Notes under the pieces: generated by a model
Seen by the model: the letters and a program-made list of their open reading frames with translations, nothing else
Databases searched by the model: none
What the model was told of the DNA's origin: nothing
Program-made: the position numbers and the translations under genes
In this document: in pieces, positions 1 to 6,470 of the stretch
How the letters are laid out: each line of letters begins with the position of its first letter
Position numbering within the stretch: the stretch's first letter is position 1
NCBI GenBank assembly: GCA_014380985.1
Contig: JACMIU010000536.1
Coordinates: 1 to 9,143 of the forward strand
Reading direction: 5' to 3'
DNA length: 9,143 nt
Source: Armatimonadota bacterium
GTDB taxonomy: Bacteria; Armatimonadota; Armatimonadia; Armatimonadales; Armatimonadaceae

Positions 1-165
1 ACGGGACCCATCTATTCGCTTCCCGGTGTTTCGACCGGACGACGTGTTACCGACGGAGCCGCCGCCGCCAATAGCGGAACGGGCATCTCGGAAGACACGT
101 TCCAATACTACTCTGATCCTACCGTTGTGTTAAACGCGGTGCGACCGTTCATCGTGGGCGCGTAA
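1..165 (+). CDS. 3' end of an unidentified gene (last 54 codons)
   Basis: An open frame enters from the left edge in frame 1 and ends at TAA 163-165, giving 54 residues that finish ...VLNAVRPFIVGA. The fragment is rich in Gly, Ala, Ser and Thr, has a short acidic-aromatic stretch (EDTFQYY), and shows no catalytic motif or membrane segment. It lies only 21 nt before the ferritin-like gene on the same strand, with no terminator between, so the two are very probably co-transcribed. Ferritin-like proteins of this kind often occur as tandem pairs, so this could be the C-terminus of a second one. That is inference from position only; the four-helix part that would prove it lies outside the window. 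The reading frame is fairly secure and the function is unknown. Confidence 0.7.
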   Translation, partial: TGPIYSLPGVSTGRRVTDGAAAANSGTGISEDTFQYYSDPTVVLNAVRPFIVGA

Positions 166-186
166 GGAAAACACAAGGAAAAAATT

Positions 187-819
187 ATGCCAAAACCAAC
201 AACCCCCTTCACCTTCGCCGATAACCTTTTCGGAACCGGCGACATCAAGGTGCTTAACTACGCGCTTGCTCTTGAAGCGGCAGAAGCCGACCTGTATGTG
301 CAAGCCCTTGCCCGTTTAACCGGCGGCGGAACCGCGTCGAGCGGCGGTGCTATCACCGGTCTCGGAATCGCCGCGACCGAACCGGACGTGCAGTATCTGC
401 AACAGTTCGGGCGCATCGAGCGCGAACACCGTGACTTCCTGATTGGCGCACTCGGCGCACAGGCGATCACCGCGACCGGCAGACCGCTTGAAAGAGCGAC
501 ATTCGATTTCGGTATCAACGCACTTGACCGGCGCGGCGTGGTGGATTTGATTCGTACCGTGGAACTGACTGGAACCCAAGCCTACCTCGGTGCGATTCCG
601 TTCTTTGTCACGAATCAGTTCCTCGCGGTTGCCGGGGGAATCCAAGCGACCGAAGCGCGACACACGACCGCCGTTACGATTGTGCAAAACGTCTTGTTCA
701 ACGAGCGACTACCAACCGCGCCGCTTCGCCCCGACAACAACGGTATTGACCGTACTCTGACGCCCGACCAAGTATTGGCGGTAGTTTCGGGCCCGAACGG
801 TTTCATCGTTCTCCCGTAA
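187..819 (+). CDS. Ferritin-like diiron-domain protein (Ferritin_2 / desiccation-related type)
   Basis: This 210-residue protein appears to be a four-helix ferritin-like protein. The expected diiron pattern is visible in order: Glu30/Glu33 in helix 1 (ALALEAAEADLY), E78-x-x-H81 in helix 2 (RIEREH), Glu126 in helix 3 (RTVELTGTQAY) and E156-x-x-H159 in helix 4 (TEARH). This matches the E, ExxH, E, ExxH ligand set of non-heme diiron proteins and resembles the Ferritin_2 group that includes plant and Deinococcus desiccation-related proteins. Known roles in such families are iron handling and oxidative or desiccation stress; the role here is inferred. No signal peptide or Tat motif is seen, so a cytoplasmic location is likely, whereas some relatives are exported. 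The ATG at 187 follows an AAGGA Shine-Dalgarno at 175-179 with 7-nt spacing. A Gly/Ser/Ala-rich linker (residues 46-60) separates helices 1 and 2. A strong terminator follows. Confidence 0.85.
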   Translation: MPKPTTPFTFADNLFGTGDIKVLNYALALEAAEADLYVQALARLTGGGTASSGGAITGLGIAATEPDVQYLQQFGRIEREHRDFLIGALGAQAITATGRPLERATFDFGINALDRRGVVDLIRTVELTGTQAYLGAIPFFVTNQFLAVAGGIQATEARHTTAVTIVQNVLFNERLPTAPLRPDNNGIDRTLTPDQVLAVVSGPNGFIVLP

Positions 820-832
820 AAACAACGGAACC

Positions 833-876
833 AAAAGTCGGTTGCCCCCTTTCATTCGGGGGGCGACCGGCTTTTT
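833..876 (+). terminator. Rho-independent terminator of the ferritin-like unit
   Basis: Arms 836-849 and 859-872 pair over about 14 bp (AGTCGGTTGCCCCC with GGGGGCGACCGGCT, including two G-U pairs) around a loop of roughly 9 nt. The hairpin is preceded by AAA and followed by a T run ending at 876. It starts 14 nt after the ferritin-like stop codon, so it ends that transcript and insulates the phosphatase gene downstream. Confidence 0.9.
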
Positions 877-915
877 CGTTGTGGGCATCGCGCCCCGAAA
901 GCGTAGCCGGTAGGT

Positions 916-921
916 TATAAT
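916..921 (+). promoter_or_regulatory. Consensus -10 box (TATAAT) placed for a leaderless ppx/gppA mRNA
   Basis: An exact TATAAT lies 6 nt before the ATG at 928. Transcription normally starts about 7 nt after a -10 box, which would put the first nucleotide at or next to the A of the start codon. No Shine-Dalgarno is seen between them. No recognisable -35 hexamer sits 16-18 nt upstream, where the sequence is C-rich. Such isolated -10 boxes directly before start codons are typical of leaderless genes in Deinococcus and actinobacteria. Confidence 0.65.
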
Positions 922-927
922 ACTCCC

Positions 928-2559
928 ATGACCGAACCCATCCCCCCGTCGCCGCGCCGCACCCGCGCCGCCGACAACAATATCCTTGCCGCGCTTGACA
1001 TCGGCACCAATTCGCTACGCATGGTGCTGGTACGGTTGCACCCGGCGACCGGCACATGGGACACATTGTCGGTTCACAAGGAAACCGTGCGCCTTGGTCA
1101 GGGCGAGTTTTCCGAGGAAGAAAGCCACCTGACGCCCGAAGCGATAGAGCGCGGTGTGTTCGTGCTGAAGCAGTTCGTGCAGGTGGCGCGAGGGCGTGGT
1201 GCGGGCGAAATCGTGGCGATTGGCACGGCGGCACTGCGCGAAGCGGCGAACCGAGATGAGTTTTTAGCACGGGCGCGAACCGAAGCGGGCGTCGAGGTGC
1301 AGGTCGTTCCCGGCGTCGAGGAAGCGCGTTTGATTTATCTGGGCGTGGCGTCCGGCATCGAACTCGGCGACGCCAAAGCGTTGTTCATTGACATCGGCGG
1401 CGGTTCCACCGAACTGATTGTCGGAACGCAAACCGAGCATCTGTTTCTTGATTCGTTGAAACTTGGGGCGATTCGTCTGGGCAACCGCTTCCTGAGCGGC
1501 GTGACCGAGGCGATTAGTCCCGCGCTTTGGGCGCAGATGAGCCACCATGTTGAAGGCGTCGCTGCGCACGCCCTGCGGAAAATCGAGCGCGTCGGCTTCG
1601 ATACCGCCGTCGCGTCGTCGGGAACCGCGCAAAACCTTGCCCGCGTATCGGCGATGCGGCAGGGAACCGATTTAACGTCGCTTCACAACTACGTGCTTCC
1701 CGTATCCGACTTGCGCGATACGGTGGCGTTTTTGTGCGACTTGACATTAGACGAACGGCGCAAAGTGCCGGGGCTAAACCCCGAACGCGCCGACATCATT
1801 ATTTCCGGCGCGGCGGTTCTGCTCACGCTCGCCGATGAACTGCACTTGGAGCGTTTCGTTATCGCCGAGCGTTCGCTTCGGGAAGGCGTTTTGGTGGACG
1901 CAATACTGCGCCGCCTCGCCCGTGCCGGGGAAAAGTCGCCGCCCGATTTAGCGTTTGAAGCCGGGATACGCCGCCGGTCGGTAGATCGGTTGGCGCGACT
2001 CAACCCCGACGAAATCACGCACAGCCAACACGTCGCCTTCCTTTCGCTACGCCTTTTCGACGACGCACGAAATGCGGGTCTACACTCCTACGGCGACGCG
2101 GAGCGCGAACTGTTAGAATACGCCGCGCTTCTTCATGATGTCGGGGTCTCCGTATCGCACAGCGGGCATCACCGGCACTCGTATTATCTGGTGCGGCATT
2201 CCGATGCGATGTCGGGTTTTACCGATGAGGAGATAGAAATCATTGCGAACCTTGCATACTTCCACCGCAAATCGTCGCCGAAAAAGCGTCACACGCATTT
2301 TGCGATGTTGTCCGCCGAATCGCAAAACAAAGTGCGGCATTGCGCGGTGTTTCTGCGCCTTGCGGAAGGGTTAGACCGCTCGCATTTATCCGCCGTGCGC
2401 GATGTTTCGCTTGGGGTTCAGGAGGGCGGAAGTGCCGCGACACTACACGTACTGCCCGCGGAAGGCGGGGACGCGCATCTTGAGCAGTGGTACGTGGCAA
2501 ACGACACGAGCGCGTGGGAGGAAGCGTGGGGAACACCGCTTAACGTGGTGGCGGGATAA
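928..2559 (+). CDS. ppx: Ppx/GppA family phosphatase with C-terminal HD domain (exopolyphosphatase or pppGpp phosphohydrolase)
   Basis: This 543-residue cytoplasmic enzyme should release phosphate from the end of polyphosphate chains and/or convert pppGpp to ppGpp; sequence alone does not separate the two. The N-terminal ASKHA-fold domains (about residues 18-330) show the first phosphate loop DIGTNS (24-29), the catalytic-glutamate motif PGVEEARL (128-135), the second phosphate loop DIGGGSTEL (155-163), SSGTAQN (230-236) and IAERSLREG (312-320). The C-terminal part (about 340-490) is HD-like: HSQH at 365-368, LLHDVG at 401-406, a His cluster SHSGHHRH at 410-417 and RLAEGLDRSH at 477-486. This two-part layout and length match E. 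coli Ppx/GppA rather than short actinobacterial Ppx. The first roughly 17 residues are a Pro/Arg-rich extension. The ATG is supported by the TATAAT at 916-921; no ribosome binding site is visible. Convergent with the next gene. Confidence 0.93.
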   Translation: MTEPIPPSPRRTRAADNNILAALDIGTNSLRMVLVRLHPATGTWDTLSVHKETVRLGQGEFSEEESHLTPEAIERGVFVLKQFVQVARGRGAGEIVAIGTAALREAANRDEFLARARTEAGVEVQVVPGVEEARLIYLGVASGIELGDAKALFIDIGGGSTELIVGTQTEHLFLDSLKLGAIRLGNRFLSGVTEAISPALWAQMSHHVEGVAAHALRKIERVGFDTAVASSGTAQNLARVSAMRQGTDLTSLHNYVLPVSDLRDTVAFLCDLTLDERRKVPGLNPERADIIISGAAVLLTLADELHLERFVIAERSLREGVLVDAILRRLARAGEKSPPDLAFEAGIRRRSVDRLARLNPDEITHSQHVAFLSLRLFDDARNAGLHSYGDAERELLEYAALLHDVGVSVSHSGHHRHSYYLVRHSDAMSGFTDEEIEIIANLAYFHRKSSPKKRHTHFAMLSAESQNKVRHCAVFLRLAEGLDRSHLSAVRDVSLGVQEGGSAATLHVLPAEGGDAHLEQWYVANDTSAWEEAWGTPLNVVAG

Positions 2560-2562
2560 GAA

Positions 2563-2593
2563 GCGTGGGGACAGTCATATTCTGCCCCCGCGC
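2563..2593. terminator. Hairpin between convergent genes, possible bidirectional terminator
   Basis: GCGTGGGGACAG (2563-2574) pairs with CTGCCCCCGCGC (2582-2593) over 12 positions, with one A-C mismatch and one T-G wobble, around a 7-nt AT-rich loop. It fills most of the 44-bp gap between the stop codons of the phosphatase gene and the minus-strand gene. The T tracts are weak on both sides (CCTTGTTGCCTT on plus, TTCTT on minus), so termination may be partial. Confidence 0.6.
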
Positions 2594-2603
2594 CCTTGTT
2601 GCC

Positions 2604-3353
2604 TTACGGTACTAGTGGTGTTGGTGTCCGGTAGGGAACCATCATCATCGAATCAATGACGAACACGCCGTTCACCATTGTGCCGGTCAATTTGATGCAA
2701 GGAAGCCCCGTGCCACCGCCGGGTCCGAGTGCGACCACATCACCCGGTTTTGCTCCTTCGGTTTGATAGATGACGCGGAAGGTTCCATCATCAATGGTGG
2801 AAAAGCGAATCGTCATGCCGCGTCTTTCGGCTTGTTCGTTCAAAAACGTCGCCATATATTTCGGGGCGCGGCAAATCGCATAGCGAAAGGCGACACGCTT
2901 GCTTTCCTCCTCGGACAGGTGGTAGTGGGCATAGGCGAGCTTCCCCACTTCGACCACTTCAATCGGTTGTTCCTTCGTCTCCAAGTTTTGAAAGTATATC
3001 GGTTCCGGTTTCGCCGAACGCATCGCCATCGCCATATCCATTGTCTCGGCTTGTTGTTCCTCGCGGACAGTGATAAAGGTCGTGCCGGTGATGCCTTCCG
3101 CTATCAACGTCGTGTTAAACTCGCCACCGTCTTCCTTCGGGTTCAGGAAAAGCATCGTAACGGGTTGGTCGGTCGGTAGCTCAGCGTCCGCGCCCAACGT
3201 ATCCCATGGATTGGTAAGCAGTTTCGTCAAACCGTCATCGGGCGGTTCGCCCGCAGTTTGGTCAAACTCTTGGGCAAGCGTGAGCGTGGCGTACCATATT
3301 TTCTCGACACCGGCAAGGCGGCGCGATTGCGTCTGGACAGAGGGGGAGGTCAT
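2604..3353 (-). CDS. Hypothetical protein, 249 aa, downstream of a STAND regulator
   Basis: I do not recognise this protein. It has no signal peptide, membrane segment or enzyme motif. The N-terminal third is mixed, with WYATLTLAQEF at 20-30. Residues 103-113 form a Met-rich run (ETMDMAMAMRS). Residues 146-179 look helical and charged (SEEESKRVAFRYA, then FLNEQAERRG). The last about 70 residues look beta-rich, with a glycine loop ALGPGGGTG (208-216) and VFVIDSMMMVPY (230-241). There are two cysteines, 161 and 219. The ATG at 3353 follows AAGGA at 3364-3368 (minus strand) with 10-nt spacing. The gene starts 73 nt after the regulator's stop codon on the same strand, with only a weak 5-bp inverted repeat between (3392-3406), so the two are plausibly one transcript. 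It could be a target or accessory of that regulator; this is inference from position. Coding status is supported by length, start signal and compact placement. Confidence 0.8.
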   Translation of the reverse strand: MTSPSVQTQSRRLAGVEKIWYATLTLAQEFDQTAGEPPDDGLTKLLTNPWDTLGADAELPTDQPVTMLFLNPKEDGGEFNTTLIAEGITGTTFITVREEQQAETMDMAMAMRSAKPEPIYFQNLETKEQPIEVVEVGKLAYAHYHLSEEESKRVAFRYAICRAPKYMATFLNEQAERRGMTIRFSTIDDGTFRVIYQTEGAKPGDVVALGPGGGTGLPCIKLTGTMVNGVFVIDSMMMVPYRTPTPLVP

Positions 3354-3426
3354 GGTTTCGATTTCCTTTTTGACAAACGCTGATGGTGACTAAGGCTACT
3401 TGCCTTGTCCCGTTCACAATACGCCC

Positions 3427-6075
3427 TTATCCGTATGTTTGTTCCTCTAAAAGCATTTCCGTTGCCGTTTCCCAAGAGAATGCGGAGAGATTATCTAATA
3501 ACACAGAAAGAGCAGCGTCATCGGTGGCTTTTTGACGAAAACGAAGCCACTGTGTCACGCTTTTCGCGGCAAGGCGCGAACCGAGCGTTGTATGGATTTT
3601 TTGCGCGGCGTAAAGAGCTATACCCGCCTTCTCTAAAACCGCGTCTTCTTCCCACAATTCGGCAAGCACCGCGCAAAACCGGGCGGTGACAAAGGAGTTC
3701 CGCGCTTCATAAGCGGTTGCCAGCGCGTTCTGAAGAACAACAAACGCTCGCTCCTTGCCGCCCTGCTCACGGAAGATAGACGCGACGTAGTAGTCGCGGT
3801 AAAGCGTGGTGTCCACGGAAACTTTTTCGGAGGAAGGGGAAGCAAAAGACTGTTCCACGAACCGTAGTGCCTGCTCGCCGTCGCCCTGCTCATGGTAGAA
3901 GCGAGCCTGCAGAACGTAGTAGTAAATCCGAAACGCGGGAATATCGGCAACGGCGTCAATGCGTCGAAGATAGACCCGTGCCTTGTCCCACTGCTTGGTG
4001 TCCAGTGCCTGACCGGCAAGGTCGCACAGGGTATCGAACGTTGCCGTGCCGCCGTTTGTTTTTTCTTGAATCACGAGACGTTCGCTCCAAAAGCGTTCGG
4101 CATCGGCTTCTCGTCCGCGCCGCCGCGCCATCGCCCCGCGCAAGCCGAGTATATCAACCGCGTCGGCGTCCGAGGGCGGCGACACGGCTTCGACAGTTTG
4201 GAGGAGACGGTCACAGTCCTCCCAGAAGCCGTTGGTGAATAAAAGTCGCGCATAACGCCCGGATATTTTCAGCAACTCCGCAGTGTTTCGCGTTTCGACC
4301 AGAAAAGCGATGGCGTTTTCCATGTTGAAACGCTCGCGCAAAAGCCAGTCGTGCGTTTCGCGCCATTCGCCACCAAAAGATCGCTCGGCATTCCGGTTGC
4401 CCTCGTCCGCGAAATACGTAGCGTGTTTTGCCTGTAACAGTGCTCTTTGCCGGTCGGGGCAAAGCGTTTCGGCAAAATCTCGCACGATTTCCAAACATTC
4501 CCATCGCGTGCTTTCGTCTCCTTCCGCGCCATTTCCGGAGTCGAATCGGGGATAAAACAGCCCATAGCGGCACAGTTCCTCCAAATCGGCGAGTAGCTCG
4601 GCGGGGGGCGCGTCCGATACCGCTTCGAGCGCGGACAAGTCAAAGCCCCCCGCGAATACCGAGACCGCGCCGAAACGCCCCTTGCTTCGCGCCGATAGCA
4701 AGTCCGTCGTCCACGAAAGGGCGGCACGTAACGACGAGTGGCGTTTTTCACGTCCGGTCTGTTCGGAGGAGGCGAGAAACGCCAATCGGTCTTTGAGTTG
4801 GCGCAATACTTCGTTTGCGCCGAGGCTCGAAACCCGCGCCGCCGCGAGCTCGATACTGAGCGGAATCCCTTCCAACAGGTCGCAAATCGCTCGCAAAACG
4901 TCCCCGTTACGCCCGGTGTCGCTCGCCGCAAAATCGGGGCGCACGGAGCGGGCGCGGTCCAAAAACAAAGCGAGTGCGTTCACCGAGGGAAGCGGATACA
5001 GCGGTAGCACTTGTTCGCGCTCGATTCCGAGCGGCGTTTGCGAGGTGACGATTAACTGTAGGTTCGCGCAATCGGACAGAAGGGCGGCAAGGGTGGGGGC
5101 GATATCGGGAATCTGCTCGACGTTGTCCAGCACCATCACTACCGGCGTGGGAAAGCGGACGATTTTCTCCAAAAGGGCGGGACGTATTTCTGGGGCGGGA
5201 ACATCCGAGTCATCGGGAAGTGCGTTCCAAATCTCCTGTAGCACCGCGTCGCCGTCACGGGCGTTCGCCAGCGCGATGATGGGTATCCCGCCCGCCCTAC
5301 CGATACCTTTTGCGCCGCGTACCGCTTCCTGCGCGAGACGTGTTTTGCCAATCCCGCCCATGCCGGTAAGCGTCAGCAGGGGCGACGGGTTGGCGAGAAA
5401 CGCTCGCAACGTTTCGCGTTCGGCTTCGCGTCCGTGAAACCGCCTTGCCGCGTCCGAAGCGACGGCTTGCGCGGTGGAACCGGAAGAAACGGCGGGGCGC
5501 AACGCGGGCAAAGCGCGGTCGGGAAAGTGTTTAATGCAGTCGGCGCGAACCCGCCTTGCCGCGTCGTGCAATCCGAGCGAATCGAGCGAAAGGAACAGTT
5601 GCGTGAGCGTGTCGCCGTGCAACTGTTCCAGTTTGTCGCGCTCGGCGGACGACCAATTGTCGTAAAAGCCCGGTAGAAAGTCGCCTTTGTACAGCGCGGC
5701 GGCGGCTTCCAAATACGGCAGTTTTTCCGAAGGAGAACCGGCTTTCGCGGCGGTTCGTGCCGCTTCCTCAAACGCGGCGGCGTCGCTGACAAAGGACGAG
5801 AGTAGCGCGATCAGCGAGTTGTCCGGCGCGTGGAACGGGTCTTCACCGACCAATTTGCGGAGCGTGGAAAGTTCGTAGCGCAAACGGTTGCGCTGTTTTT
5901 CGGGGACTTCGTCGGGCCACAGCATTTCGCCCACGGCTTCGCGGGAATAGGTGCGACGCGGAAACGAGGCGAGATAGGCAAGCAACAAAGCACTCTTTTG
6001 TGTGCGAAAGCGTTCTAAGACCCGTTCCCCTTGAAGAAGTCGCAATCCCCCGAACGTTTCTATCCGCCAATTCAT
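3427..6075 (-). CDS. BTAD / NB-ARC (AfsR-like, STAND) transcriptional regulator, 882 aa
   Basis: This is a large signal-responsive regulator resembling the AfsR/SARP group. Residues 1-95 form a winged helix-turn-helix of OmpR/SARP type (FGGLRLLQGERV, SREAVGEMLWPDE, NRLRYELSTLRKLVG). Residues 95-190 are a helical bacterial transcriptional activation domain (LYKGDFLPGFYDNW). An NB-ARC ATPase follows: Walker A GMGGIGKT at 238-245, Walker B VVMVLDNVE at 312-320, TSQTPLG at 344-350 where relatives usually have TSRxPL, and the GxP motif GIPLSIELAAARV at 403-415. Residues from about 560 to the end are helical and TPR-like. In the family, ligand binding by the repeats drives nucleotide exchange and oligomerisation, which exposes the DNA-binding end; the ligand here is unknown. 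Upstream in-frame codons reach a stop at 6124-6126 with no good start, so the ATG at 6075 is preferred, though its Shine-Dalgarno is poor (GGTGGA abuts the ATG). Probably co-transcribed with the 249-residue gene downstream. Confidence 0.92.
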   Translation of the reverse strand: MNWRIETFGGLRLLQGERVLERFRTQKSALLLAYLASFPRRTYSREAVGEMLWPDEVPEKQRNRLRYELSTLRKLVGEDPFHAPDNSLIALLSSFVSDAAAFEEAARTAAKAGSPSEKLPYLEAAAALYKGDFLPGFYDNWSSAERDKLEQLHGDTLTQLFLSLDSLGLHDAARRVRADCIKHFPDRALPALRPAVSSGSTAQAVASDAARRFHGREAERETLRAFLANPSPLLTLTGMGGIGKTRLAQEAVRGAKGIGRAGGIPIIALANARDGDAVLQEIWNALPDDSDVPAPEIRPALLEKIVRFPTPVVMVLDNVEQIPDIAPTLAALLSDCANLQLIVTSQTPLGIEREQVLPLYPLPSVNALALFLDRARSVRPDFAASDTGRNGDVLRAICDLLEGIPLSIELAAARVSSLGANEVLRQLKDRLAFLASSEQTGREKRHSSLRAALSWTTDLLSARSKGRFGAVSVFAGGFDLSALEAVSDAPPAELLADLEELCRYGLFYPRFDSGNGAEGDESTRWECLEIVRDFAETLCPDRQRALLQAKHATYFADEGNRNAERSFGGEWRETHDWLLRERFNMENAIAFLVETRNTAELLKISGRYARLLFTNGFWEDCDRLLQTVEAVSPPSDADAVDILGLRGAMARRRGREADAERFWSERLVIQEKTNGGTATFDTLCDLAGQALDTKQWDKARVYLRRIDAVADIPAFRIYYYVLQARFYHEQGDGEQALRFVEQSFASPSSEKVSVDTTLYRDYYVASIFREQGGKERAFVVLQNALATAYEARNSFVTARFCAVLAELWEEDAVLEKAGIALYAAQKIHTTLGSRLAAKSVTQWLRFRQKATDDAALSVLLDNLSAFSWETATEMLLEEQTYG

Positions 6076-6078
6076 TCC

Positions 6079-6105
6079 ACCGGTACGTTTCGCGCAAACC
6101 GGTAC
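6079..6105 (-). promoter_or_regulatory. Direct repeat ACCGGTAC just upstream of the regulator gene, possible operator
   Basis: The 8-bp word ACCGGTAC occurs exactly at 6079-6086 and 6098-6105, 19 bp start to start, immediately before the regulator's ATG. Regulators with SARP/AfsR-type DNA-binding domains are known to bind short direct repeats, so these could be an autoregulatory site. They cover the place where a ribosome binding site would lie. The core ACCGG is a common word in this GC-rich sequence, so chance is possible. Confidence 0.35.
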
Positions 6106-6122
6106 ATATTCCTGCAGAGCAA

Positions 6123-6159
6123 ATTACACCAACCGGGCAAAAGTCCCGGTTGGTGTAAT
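6123..6159. repeat. Perfect 15-bp inverted repeat in the regulator's upstream region
   Basis: ATTACACCAACCGGG (6123-6137) and CCCGGTTGGTGTAAT (6145-6159) are exact reverse complements around a 7-nt spacer (CAAAAGT). The two arm centres are 22 bp apart, about two helical turns, which suits an operator for a dimer. As RNA it would form a very stable hairpin. Neither side has a clean T run: the minus side reads TTGCTCTG and the plus side CATGTCTTCTCTTTTT. A terminator is therefore less convincing than a regulatory leader hairpin or operator. It lies 47 nt before the regulator's ATG, and 311 nt beyond the end of the nearest upstream minus-strand gene. Confidence 0.7.
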
Positions 6160-6470
6160 CATGTCTTCTCTTTTTCCGGCTCGATGGCGTCTGACCGGCA
6201 GAAACAGTCATCGTCACCCTGTTTGCATCCTACCCGCACAATGGATCGCCCTGCTCTCGGTCGCTGTGGGAGCCGCTTGCGGGAAAAGTTCTGCGCTCTC
6301 CCCACAATAAGCAGTTTACAACCGGTGCGTTTGCAAAGTGTTGGCAAAGAGCGGAAATGAAAAATAAAAGAAAAAGTATTTTATCGGTTCTGCCGTGCGT
6401 CGGTGAGCGGCTTCATGCTGCCGGGCGACCCTTTCAAGGGAAACGGGGAAGCCTTCTGATTCAAGCGCGG
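6160..6470. other. Intergenic stretch without a convincing gene
   Basis: No frame here combines a plausible start signal with protein-like composition; the short open frames are Arg/Lys/Cys-rich and unlike the neighbours. Visible structure includes an imperfect stem, TGTGGGAG at 6265-6272 with CTCCCCACA at 6298-6306 (one bulge), enclosing a small CCGC-TT-GCGG hairpin at 6273-6282. There is an A-rich block (plus strand) at about 6357-6383, which reads as interrupted T runs on the minus strand, and a short palindrome CCCTTTCAAGGG at 6431-6442. The T-rich minus-strand face follows the small-gene pair and could serve its transcript end, but no strong stem precedes it. The promoter of the regulator probably lies in this stretch or in 6076-6159; no clear -35/-10 pair was found. 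Confidence 0.5.

Noticed and set aside
2763..3179. Open frame of 138 codons on the plus strand opposite the 249-residue gene.
   Set aside because: It has a His/Arg/Phe-rich shadow-like composition and no start signal. The minus-strand frame is longer, has a Shine-Dalgarno and fits the operon.
4682..5437. Long open frame of 251 codons on the plus strand, opposite the regulator gene.
   Set aside because: It is fully antisense to the conserved NB-ARC region, with Arg/Ser-rich composition and no recognisable motif. The minus-strand frame carries Walker A and B motifs.
5441..5565. 14-bp exact repeat CGCCTTGCCGCGTC at 5441-5454 and 5552-5565 inside the regulator gene.
   Set aside because: Both copies encode DAARR in frame, and the surrounding residues do not align as a repeat unit. 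It is best explained by codon usage and chance.
6159..6347. Open frame of 62 codons on the minus strand in the intergenic region.
   Set aside because: It is rich in Arg, Lys and Cys, has no ribosome binding site, and overlaps the perfect inverted repeat's edge. No homology-like features were seen.
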